The position numbers and the translations under genes were made by a program. A DNA stretch of 8,722 nucleotides from Thermoplasmatota archaeon (GTDB lineage: Archaea > Thermoplasmatota > Penumbrarchaeia > Penumbrarchaeales > Penumbrarchaeaceae), in the NCBI GenBank assembly GCA_030595585.1, contig JAUVCY010000058.1, positions 1 to 8,722 of the forward strand, in the 5' to 3' direction. The notes beneath the pieces were generated by a model. The model was not told the DNA's origin, did no database searches, and saw nothing but the letters and a program-made list of their open reading frames with translations. Below, piece by piece: positions 1 to 5,135 of this stretch (position 1 is the first letter of the stretch; each line of letters begins with the position of its first letter).

Positions 1-2
1 AG

Positions 3-326
3 GGGACACATGACCTTACTATCTCGCTTTCGGGATACGACGACCTTGAGTTCAAGGTGGTGATCGCCGAGGGTGAGACCGATCTGGATGAGATCTCCCT
101 GGACAAGGAGAAGGAGGCCTCCAGCTCCTGCGGTACGGTGGTGGTCATATCGATGATCCTGCTTCTATTGCTTCTGGCGATAGTAGTGGTCATATTCGTT
201 CTCAGAAGGAAGAAGGACGATTTCGACTTCGAGGATGAGGGAGAGGACGATATGGGCTGGGATGACGAGGACGAGGATGAAGAGGACGAGGATGAAGAGG
301 ACGAGGACGACCTGGACGATGAGTAA
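3..326 (+). CDS. C-terminal part of a single-pass membrane protein with polyacidic tail (5' partial)
   Basis: The reading frame is open from the window edge, so the start lies upstream and only the last 107 codons are visible. The first ~35 visible residues are hydrophilic with beta-like alternation, as at the end of an extracellular beta-sandwich domain. A Ser-rich spacer and one Cys follow (visible residues 39-43), then a strongly hydrophobic span (about 44-67) ended by RRKK. By the positive-inside rule the N-terminal part is outside and the tail is cytoplasmic. The last ~35 residues are almost all Asp/Glu. This resembles the C-terminal anchor of archaeal surface proteins, but the functional domain is outside the window and I do not recognise the family. 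An in-frame GTG at 57 could start an 89-aa protein, but no good ribosome-binding site precedes it and the upstream codons look coding. Stop TAA at 324-326. Confidence 0.7.
   Translation, partial: GTHDLTISLSGYDDLEFKVVIAEGETDLDEISLDKEKEASSSCGTVVVISMILLLLLLAIVVVIFVLRRKKDDFDFEDEGEDDMGWDDEDEDEEDEDEEDEDDLDDE
267..310 (+). repeat. 15-bp tandem repeat coding the acidic tail
   Basis: The unit gaggacgaggatgaa occurs at 267-281 and 282-296 without mismatch, and a third nearly complete copy follows at 297-310 with one change. The unit length is a multiple of three, so copy-number change would lengthen or shorten the Asp/Glu tail by five residues without shifting the frame. Confidence 0.75.
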
Positions 327-336
327 TATCCGTAAA

Positions 337-367
337 GGGCCCTGTTACGGCAGGGCCCACTTATTTT
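337..367 (+). terminator. Hairpin terminator after the acidic-tail gene
   Basis: A perfect 8-bp stem (GGGCCCTG 337-344, CAGGGCCC 351-358) with a 6-nt loop starts 10 nt after the TAA stop. The T-rich stretch TTATTTT (361-367) follows. It separates this gene from the ilvD leader. Archaeal termination depends mainly on the T tract, so the hairpin may mainly stabilise the RNA end. Confidence 0.6.
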
Positions 368-395
368 AATGTTGAAATGGACCTGGAAGGAATGT

Positions 396-425
396 TGCAT
401 TACTGTAGGGTAATGTATATGTAGA
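396..425 (+). promoter_or_regulatory. Candidate promoter/operator region of ilvD
   Basis: The inverted repeat CATTAC-N6-GTAATG (398-403 and 410-415) extends to 8 bp with one G:T pair (396-417). It runs into a TATA-like TGTATATG (414-421). A protein bound to the dyad would block TBP. A second AT-rich candidate, CTATTATAC, lies at 434-442, and TTTAAT at 524-529 is a third. None is decisive, and the choice sets the leader length from roughly 120 nt down to less than 20 nt. Confidence 0.3.
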
Positions 426-447
426 TGGAGATGCTATTATACCACGT

Positions 448-504
448 CGGGGGCCGCCCCTCGCAAGTCTCCAAACCTAATTTGATTCGACTCGACGCGG
501 CCCC
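448..504 (+). promoter_or_regulatory. GC-rich inverted repeats in the ilvD leader
   Basis: GGGGCCGC (450-457) is perfectly complementary to GCGGCCCC (497-504) across a 39-nt loop. The left arm can instead fold on itself (GGGG 449-452 with CCCC 457-460), so two mutually exclusive structures are possible. The right arm is followed by TAACTCTTTT, a pyrimidine-rich stretch. The arrangement looks like an attenuator or a mRNA-stability element, but no known riboswitch class is recognised. This and the neighbouring entries account for the gene-free stretch 327-569. Confidence 0.3.
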
Positions 505-541
505 TAACTCTTTTCTCCGAAAGTTTAATTCCATAGGTAGA

Positions 542-563
542 CCCTTCTCCGCCGACAGGAGGG
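542..563 (+). promoter_or_regulatory. Hairpin masking the ilvD ribosome-binding site
   Basis: CCCTTCT (542-548) pairs with AGGAGGG (557-563), giving seven consecutive pairs including one U:G, around the 8-nt loop 549-556. The right arm is the Shine-Dalgarno sequence, whose AGGAGG (557-562) lies 7 nt before the proposed CTG start at 570. If the transcript begins upstream of 542, translation of ilvD would be limited by opening this stem. Confidence 0.4.
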
Positions 564-569
564 ATATAT

Positions 570-2189
570 CTGCGGTCGGACGTTCTGAAGAGAGGAGATG
601 AGACCCTGCCCCACAGGGCCCTGCTCAGGGCAGCGGGCATTGGCGATGACGATCTAAAAAAACCCTTTATCGGGATCGCCAATTCGTTCAATGAACTGAT
701 ACCCGGGCATATTCACTTAAATGAGCTGGTCTTGGAGGTCAAGAGGGGGATCAAAGAGGCGGGAGGGGTTCCGTTCGAGTGGGGTGTTCCGGGGATCTGC
801 GACGGGATCGCCATGCACGTCTCAATGAGGCACTCGCTTCCATCAAGAGACCATATCGCCGACAACGTGGAGCTCATGGTCATATCCCACTCACTGGACG
901 CGTGGGTTGGTGTGACCAACTGCGACAAGATCACACCCGGGATGCTCATGGCCGCGGGAAGATTGGACATTCCCGCGATCATTCTGACGGGGGGGCCCAT
1001 GAAGGCGGGAAGGGAGGGGGACAAGGTGTACGACCTCTCCTCCGGTTTCGAGGCTGTAGGGGCCTTGAAAGCCGGAAGGATGAGCGTTGAGGAGGCGAAC
1101 AGAATAGAGAGGCACGCCTGCCCTGGTCCGGGGGCCTGTTCCGGAATGTTCACGGCAAACTCCATGGCATGCATGGCAGAGGCGCTGGGCATGTCCCTGT
1201 CCGGATGCGCGACAGCATTGGCGGTCTCGGATAAAAAACGGGAGCAGGCGTATCTCTCGGGTAAAAGGATCGTAGAGCTACTTTCGGAGGGGTTGACGCC
1301 CTCCCGGATCATGACCACGGAAGCATTCCACAACGCTGTCATGGTTGACATGGCGATAGGCGGGTCGACCAATGTGGCCCTTCATCTGCCTGCCATCTCC
1401 CGGGAGCTGGGAATAGACCTCACAATGGATATGTTCGATGAGATCTCCAAAACGACCCCCAACATCTGTCATATCAGCCCGTCCGGCCCCCACCACATGG
1501 AGGACCTCGATAGGGCGGGAGGAATACCTGCAGTTCTCAACAGGCTGGCTGATAGGCTGAAAACCGCAAGGACCGTGGACGGCCGGGATATTGTGGAGAT
1601 CGCCAGATCGTCCACGGTAAAGGATAATTCCGTGATAAGGGAATTAAAAGATCCCTTCTTCGCCGAGGGAGGTCTTGCGATCCTGAAGGGGAACGTGGCG
1701 GTGGATTCGGTGATCAAACAGATCGCCGTCTCCGATGAGATGATGGTCCACAAGGGGCCTGCGAAGGTGTTCCACACCGAGGAAGGGGTGCTTGATGCCA
1801 TCGAAAGTGGGGGCATAGAGGAGGGCGATGTGGTGGTGATCAGCTTCATGGGGCCCGCAGGCGCTCCAGGGATGCCCGAGATGCTCTCGCCCACGGCGGC
1901 CATCATCGGGGCAGGGTTCAAGAGGGTCGCACTGGTGACCGACGGGCGCTTCTCCGGAGCCACCAGGGGCCCATGTGTCGGCCACGTTGACCCGGAGGCG
2001 TATGCAGGCGGCGTGATCGGCCTTATCCAGGACGGGGATCTCATCGAGATAGATATCCCCGGCAGGGGATTGAACGTGGAGCTAAGCGATAATGAGCTGG
2101 AAACCAGAAGGATGGAGATGGTCCCGCCTCACAGGGAGCTTACCCCTTTTCTGAGGTCCTACAGGGATCACGTGCTGAGGAGATATTGA
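570..2189 (+). CDS. ilvD: Dihydroxy-acid dehydratase, apparent CTG start
   Basis: IlvD dehydrates 2,3-dihydroxy-isovalerate and 2,3-dihydroxy-3-methylvalerate to the 2-keto acids that lead to valine, leucine and isoleucine (cytoplasm). With start at 570 the protein has 539 residues, close to the usual ~550. It opens with the family's (M)RSD, followed by PHRALLRA and PFIGIANSFNE (32-42). Cluster and active-site motifs are NCDKITPGM (C118, D119, K120), ACPGPGACSGM (C184, C190) and GRFSGATRGPCVGH (459-472). PGH at 45-47 has Gly where [2Fe-2S] members have Cys, which favours the oxygen-sensitive [4Fe-4S] type (family knowledge, not measured). Stop TAG at 534 and no ATG, GTG or TTG before 732 leave CTG 570 as the best start: AGGAGG lies 7 nt upstream, while TTG 732 would cut 54 conserved residues. 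ATA 564 sits too close to the ribosome-binding site. No other branched-chain pathway genes are visible. Confidence 0.93.
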   Translation: MRSDVLKRGDETLPHRALLRAAGIGDDDLKKPFIGIANSFNELIPGHIHLNELVLEVKRGIKEAGGVPFEWGVPGICDGIAMHVSMRHSLPSRDHIADNVELMVISHSLDAWVGVTNCDKITPGMLMAAGRLDIPAIILTGGPMKAGREGDKVYDLSSGFEAVGALKAGRMSVEEANRIERHACPGPGACSGMFTANSMACMAEALGMSLSGCATALAVSDKKREQAYLSGKRIVELLSEGLTPSRIMTTEAFHNAVMVDMAIGGSTNVALHLPAISRELGIDLTMDMFDEISKTTPNICHISPSGPHHMEDLDRAGGIPAVLNRLADRLKTARTVDGRDIVEIARSSTVKDNSVIRELKDPFFAEGGLAILKGNVAVDSVIKQIAVSDEMMVHKGPAKVFHTEEGVLDAIESGGIEEGDVVVISFMGPAGAPGMPEMLSPTAAIIGAGFKRVALVTDGRFSGATRGPCVGHVDPEAYAGGVIGLIQDGDLIEIDIPGRGLNVELSDNELETRRMEMVPPHRELTPFLRSYRDHVLRRY

Positions 2190-2202
2190 GGTAGATATTT
2201 CA

Positions 2203-2292
2203 ATGGTCAGGTTTAAGTCGTACAGTGACTCCCTCGGGGTGGTTATGGATATTTTCCCTGAAGGAGCGATATCAAAGGAGGTCGGAAAATGA
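2203..2292 (+). CDS. Possible 29-aa small protein between ilvD and the ABC exporter
   Basis: An open frame starts at ATG 2203, 10 nt after GAGGT (2188-2192), which overlaps the ilvD stop. It ends with TGA at 2290-2292, sharing ATGA with the start of the ABC ATPase gene. The peptide begins MVRFKSYSDSLGVVMD and ends PEGAISKEVGK, with balanced composition and no membrane segment. The exact ATGA junction and the ribosome-binding site are what a translationally coupled leader gene would show. I recognise no family. The alternative is chance: a stop-free run of 30 codons is common. The next gene also has its own strong ribosome-binding site inside this frame (2274-2282). Confidence 0.35.
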   Translation: MVRFKSYSDSLGVVMDIFPEGAISKEVGK

Positions 2293-3023
2293 ACGGAGTT
2301 GAGATAAGGGGCTTGTGCAAGAGCTACGGGAAGATCAAAGCGGTGGACGGCCTGGACCTTACTGTGGGGTCGGGCCAGGTATTCGGTCTTCTAGGCCCAA
2401 ACGGCTCGGGAAAGACGACGACCATCAAGCTTCTGCTGGGCCTGATCAAGCCCGATAGCGGGGACGCCCTGGTGTTGGGAAGGTCGATATCGAAAGGGAT
2501 CGAGTTGGAAAGGGTCGGTTACATGCCCCAGGAGACGGCCCTGTACGAGGAGCTCACCGTCCACGAGAACCTCAAGCTCTTCGGAGGGATCTTCGGCATG
2601 AAGAAGAGGGCATTAGAGGAGAGGGAGGAGGAGGTCCTCCGGATCGTGGACCTGAAGGGAAGGAGGGATTCTCTTCTCTCCGAACTATCTGGAGGGCAGA
2701 GGCACAGGATATCCCTTGCTGTTGCGCTCCTTCACTCACCCGACATACTCTTCCTGGACGAGCCCACCGTGGGAGTGGACCCACCGCTTCGCGTATCCTT
2801 CTGGAAGACGTTCCACGACCTCAAGAGGAAGGGGGTGACCATCATCATGACCACCCACTACCTGGACGAGGCACGAAAATGCGATAACATCGGCCTCATG
2901 AGGTCGGGAAAGCTCATATCAAAGGGGTCTCCCGGGAGGATCATGAAGGATACCGGCACGGACAACCTTGAAGATGCGTTCCTGAAGCTCGCATCGGCAA
3001 GATCTCCAGGGGTGATCGCATGA
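2289..3023 (+). CDS. ABC-2 type exporter, ATP-binding subunit
   Basis: This 244-aa protein is the nucleotide-binding subunit that powers the permease encoded directly downstream; it works on the cytoplasmic face of the membrane. Visible motifs, in order, are Walker A GPNGSGKT (36-43), Q-loop Gln81, the ABC signature LSGGQ (133-137), Walker B ILFLDE (153-158), D-loop GVDP (162-165) and switch His190. All catalytic residues are present. The sequence fits the DrrA/CcmA-like group of exporters for drugs, lipids or antibiotics; the substrate cannot be read from sequence. Start ATG 2289 follows AAAGGAGGT (2274-2282) with 6 nt spacing. The gene overlaps the permease gene by 4 nt. The 99-nt gap from ilvD holds a possible small gene and no convincing promoter. 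Confidence 0.93.
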   Translation: MNGVEIRGLCKSYGKIKAVDGLDLTVGSGQVFGLLGPNGSGKTTTIKLLLGLIKPDSGDALVLGRSISKGIELERVGYMPQETALYEELTVHENLKLFGGIFGMKKRALEEREEEVLRIVDLKGRRDSLLSELSGGQRHRISLAVALLHSPDILFLDEPTVGVDPPLRVSFWKTFHDLKRKGVTIIMTTHYLDEARKCDNIGLMRSGKLISKGSPGRIMKDTGTDNLEDAFLKLASARSPGVIA

Positions 3024-4198
3024 AAGGGCTCAGGTTCCTCATGGTGACAAAGAAGATATTCTGGAACTTCAGGCACGATAAGAGGAGCCTCGCGCTGATG
3101 CTCCTGGCGCCGATCCTCTCCATGATGGTATTCGGGATAGCTTTCTCGGGGGATATGGAGGATGTGAAGGTGGTGATCGTCAACCTCGATCAGGGGTATC
3201 GGACACCGGTTTTCAACCAGAGTGTGAAGATCTCCCAGTCGGTCATCTCCAACATGGACAGGGATGTCCTGGATATCAGCTATTCGTCGTCAATAGAGGA
3301 TGGTCTCAAGGGCGTGGAGGACGGCACCTATTACTCGCTGATAATATTCCCCGAGAACTTCACAATGAACATCATGGCCTACAAGAGCGCCATGGCTTCC
3401 GGGAACGTAACGGCCATCATGGGCACCACCGAACACAGCACCGTCTCGATAAGGTCCGATCAGGCGGAGGTGAGCGTGGTGTCGGAGGTGAACCGTTTGG
3501 TCATGCAGGCGATAGCCGAAACGATGGAGCAGGGCGGGTTCGATGTGCCCATCGACGTTGACGCCAGCGATCCGGTGTACGGCGAGGGGGCCACGTTCAT
3601 AGATATGTTCATACCCGGGATCATGGGCTTCACCATATTCCTTCTGACCACGACGTTGTCGCTGATAACGTTCGTGGGTGAGAGGACCCAGGGGACGCTC
3701 TATCGCCTGATGGCCACCCCCATCACGGAGGGTGAGATCATATTGGGCTACGCCCTGGCGTTCAGCATTCTGGGCATGGCACAGGTCGCCCTTCTGATAG
3801 CGATAGCCGTGTTGGTATTCGACGTAATGGTAGTGGGCAATCTCCTGTTGACGTTCCTCATAGGTTCCATGCTGGGCATGGTCAGCGTCTCACTTGGCAT
3901 ACTCCTGTCAAGCCTCGCAAGGAGGGAGTCGCAGGCGATCCAGTTCTATCCTCTGATAGTGATGCCCACCTTCCTGCTTGCGGGCATCTTCTGGCCCCTT
4001 GAGTCGATCCCGGCCTACCTGCGCCCGCTATCATACGGGATCCCGGTAACGTATGCTATCAAAGGGCTCCGCTCCGTGATGGTGAGAGGATGGGGAGTGG
4101 CCGAGATCTGGCCCCAGCTCCTGGCGCTTACGCTCTTCGCCACGGCGTTCCTTCTGGGGGCCGTACTGACCCTGAAGATGGAGAGAAGGAGGGCGTAG
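3020..4198 (+). CDS. ABC-2 type exporter, membrane permease
   Basis: This 392-aa integral membrane subunit pairs with the preceding ATPase; the ATGA overlap (3020-3023) indicates coupled translation. Its layout is that of the ABC2_membrane_3 family: one N-terminal membrane helix (about 24-43), a large external domain (about 45-190), then five or so C-terminal helices (about 194-220, 240-268, 272-298, 308-328, 362-386). The segment SLIIFPENF (106-114) and the cytoplasmic ERTQGTLYRLMATPI (221-235) are typical of the family. Direction is probably export. The substrate is unknown; the isolated two-gene form without a binding protein rules out a classical amino-acid importer. The protein ends in a basic KMERRRA. 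Confidence 0.9.
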   Translation: MKGLRFLMVTKKIFWNFRHDKRSLALMLLAPILSMMVFGIAFSGDMEDVKVVIVNLDQGYRTPVFNQSVKISQSVISNMDRDVLDISYSSSIEDGLKGVEDGTYYSLIIFPENFTMNIMAYKSAMASGNVTAIMGTTEHSTVSIRSDQAEVSVVSEVNRLVMQAIAETMEQGGFDVPIDVDASDPVYGEGATFIDMFIPGIMGFTIFLLTTTLSLITFVGERTQGTLYRLMATPITEGEIILGYALAFSILGMAQVALLIAIAVLVFDVMVVGNLLLTFLIGSMLGMVSVSLGILLSSLARRESQAIQFYPLIVMPTFLLAGIFWPLESIPAYLRPLSYGIPVTYAIKGLRSVMVRGWGVAEIWPQLLALTLFATAFLLGAVLTLKMERRRA

Positions 4199-4205
4199 GG
4201 CCCTC
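4189..4205 (+). terminator. Weak hairpin at the end of the exporter operon
   Basis: GAGGGC (4189-4194) pairs with GCCCTC (4200-4205) around a 5-nt loop that contains the stop codon. No T tract follows directly, so it is a weak terminator candidate. Confidence 0.25.
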
Positions 4206-4246
4206 TGGAAATGACCTATTGAAGTTTCGCACCCTCTTCACGCAGG

Positions 4247-4313
4247 TAGATTCGTTCTGACACTGGTATTATCGAATCTAATGGCCGTAGGATATTCAAC
4301 TTGCAGTTTTTTT
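4247..4313 (+). terminator. Inverted repeat plus T7 tract between exporter and FtsZ-like operon
   Basis: TAGATTCG (4247-4254) and CGAATCTA (4273-4280) form a perfect 8-bp inverted repeat with an 18-nt loop. A run of seven T follows at 4307-4313, just before the next promoter. An oligo-T run is the usual archaeal termination signal, so read-through from the exporter operon probably stops here. The inverted repeat could instead be a protein-binding site. The rest of 4199-4383 shows no gene. Confidence 0.35.
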
Positions 4314-4316
4314 AAC

Positions 4317-4332
4317 CCAACCTTTATATAAA
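4317..4332 (+). promoter_or_regulatory. Archaeal promoter (BRE + TATA) of the FtsZ-like operon
   Basis: TTTATATAAA (4323-4332) is an excellent archaeal TATA box, and the preceding CCAACC is at the BRE position. Transcription should begin about 25 nt downstream, near 4350-4355. This is the strongest promoter in the window. Confidence 0.65.
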
Positions 4333-4349
4333 ATCAAGCAGATGGGAGG

Positions 4350-4367
4350 GTAATACAAAAGTATTAC
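4350..4367 (+). promoter_or_regulatory. Operator-like dyad at the predicted transcription start
   Basis: GTAATAC-AAAA-GTATTAC is a perfect 7-bp inverted repeat with a 4-nt spacer, lying on the expected start site. A repressor bound here would block RNA polymerase. The first gene downstream encodes a ribbon-helix-helix protein, a class that often binds such dyads at its own promoter, so autoregulation is the natural inference. The left half and spacer (GTAATACAAAA) recur at 4534-4544 inside that gene. Confidence 0.45.
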
Positions 4368-4422
4368 AGATTTCCGGTGGGATATGGTCCCTTTTCAGGG
4401 CTCCTGCCCGGAGATCAAAAGG

Positions 4423-4821
4423 ATGGGAATGGCAATGTCTGAAAAGGTTGTGACGATCTCTGCCCGGGTGTCCCAAAAGCACGTGGACATCATGGATCGG
4501 TTCAAGAATGATCTCGACCTATCTAAGACAGATGTAATACAAAAAGCCCTTGAGCTTCTGGGCACCTCCGAGGCGGTGCAGGGGGAGAACAAGATGACCC
4601 TCAGCATATCCGCCAACACCCTCAACCGCGCATCGGACCTGTTCCGAATGTACGGCCAGGGGACCTCTGTGGAGGATCTCCTCGAGAGGTCGGTGGAGAG
4701 GGGGGTCCAGGGATTGGAGGAAGACCTCCTGGAGCGCAGGAGACGGGACCAGGAGAGGATGAAGGTCCATCTCCAGGCGGCCAAGGGCGAGGTGGAGCTC
4801 CGCTCCACCGTGGAGAGGTGA
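4423..4821 (+). CDS. Tandem ribbon-helix-helix DNA-binding protein
   Basis: Numbered from ATG 4423 the product has 132 aa. Residues 8-46 (KVVTISARVS... through LSKTDVIQKALELL) show a beta strand and two helices joined by a turn, typical of CopG/Arc-type regulators. Residues 57-97 (KMTLSISANTLNRA... TSVEDLLERSVERGV) repeat the same strand-helix-helix pattern with weaker identity. One chain may therefore fold as a pseudo-dimer. Residues 98-126 are charged (LLERRRRDQERMK) and probably a helix or coiled coil. The start is uncertain: ATGs at 4384, 4423, 4429 and 4435 are in frame; GGAG at 4410-4413 favours 4423, and similarity to other family members would begin near MSEK (4435). It is first in the operon and a likely repressor of it. 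DNA binding is inferred from fold pattern only. Confidence 0.8.
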   Translation: MGMAMSEKVVTISARVSQKHVDIMDRFKNDLDLSKTDVIQKALELLGTSEAVQGENKMTLSISANTLNRASDLFRMYGQGTSVEDLLERSVERGVQGLEEDLLERRRRDQERMKVHLQAAKGEVELRSTVER

Positions 4822-4832
4822 TGATCACATTG

Positions 4833-4940
4833 ATGGATGGTTGGGATGCCAGTCCAGCGAAGTGGGGACCGTTCATGGAAGCAGGCGTCGGTCTTTGGGA
4901 CTTTCCGGGAAACAAAGGGGGAAAAACAGTATGGATATGA
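4833..4940 (+). CDS. Possible 35-aa Trp-rich peptide
   Basis: ATG 4833 follows GAGGTGAT (4815-4822), a strong match to the anti-Shine-Dalgarno that overlaps the end of the preceding gene; an in-frame TTG at 4830 is also possible. The frame is open for 35 codons and ends with TGA 4938-4940, overlapping the next gene's ATG (4931) by 10 nt, which fits translational coupling. The peptide has four Trp (positions 4, 11, 22, 34) and a Gly-rich centre (MEAGVGLWDFPGNKGGK), with no membrane span. I know no such family. Against it: it is short, and its third-position GC looks lower than in the neighbours. Confidence 0.4.
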   Translation: MDGWDASPAKWGPFMEAGVGLWDFPGNKGGKTVWI

Positions 4941-5119
4941 TTGAAAACACAGATGGGAAACTGGATAACGACATGTTGTACCTTGAGCAGCTGAACACCT
5001 ACTGCCGGAACACCGAGAACACACCCGAGTACATCAGGGCGATGGCGATGTACACCCAGGCCCTCTACGTGATAGAGGACAGGTACTCGGGCATAGAGCA
5101 TATGGTCTATCGAAGGTGA
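4931..5119 (+). CDS. 62-aa Tyr-rich acidic helical protein, FtsZ-like operon
   Basis: ATG 4931 lies 9 nt after GGGGG (4917-4921); the frame extends upstream to a TTG at 4841, but those residues look non-coding, so the short form is preferred. The protein is acidic, with seven Tyr in 62 residues (17, 24, 34, 41, 46, 52, 60), and is likely two helices (about 11-28 and 31-53) separated by a short N/T/P turn. It has a single Cys25 and no signal or membrane segment. It ends 16 nt before the FtsZ-like gene, whose ribosome-binding site begins at its stop. The tight spacing suggests a partner or regulator of that GTPase. Family not recognised. Confidence 0.7.
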   Translation: MDMIENTDGKLDNDMLYLEQLNTYCRNTENTPEYIRAMAMYTQALYVIEDRYSGIEHMVYRR

Positions 5120-5135
5120 TCCGGAGGACCATTTA

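Noticed and set aside
431..601. 56-codon plus-strand open frame in the ilvD leader (starts MLLYHVGG), possible Leu/Val leader peptide
   Set aside because: It contains few clustered branched-chain residues, has no good ribosome-binding site and overlaps the start of ilvD in another frame.
713..1372. 219-codon minus-strand open frame opposite ilvD
   Set aside because: It is antisense to conserved IlvD motifs, has Ser/Pro/Ala-rich unprotein-like composition and no ribosome-binding site; a shadow of GC-rich coding sequence.
1469..2044. 191-codon minus-strand open frame opposite ilvD
   Set aside because: Same reasoning: complement of well-conserved IlvD coding sequence, low-complexity Ser/Thr/Pro composition.
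732..2189. ilvD starting at TTG 732 (485 aa)
   Set aside because: It would discard 54 conserved residues, including PFIGIANSFNE and PGHIHLNEL, and TTG 732 is an internal Leu of the family alignment.
2289..4198. ABC genes as a branched-chain amino-acid importer linked to ilvD
   Set aside because: The permease is of the ABC-2 exporter type and there is no solute-binding protein; adjacency to ilvD is likely incidental.
4189..4322. tRNA, small RNA or riboswitch in the gap before the FtsZ-like operon
   Set aside because: No cloverleaf, box C/D or known aptamer pattern was seen; only the inverted repeat, the T tract and the promoter.
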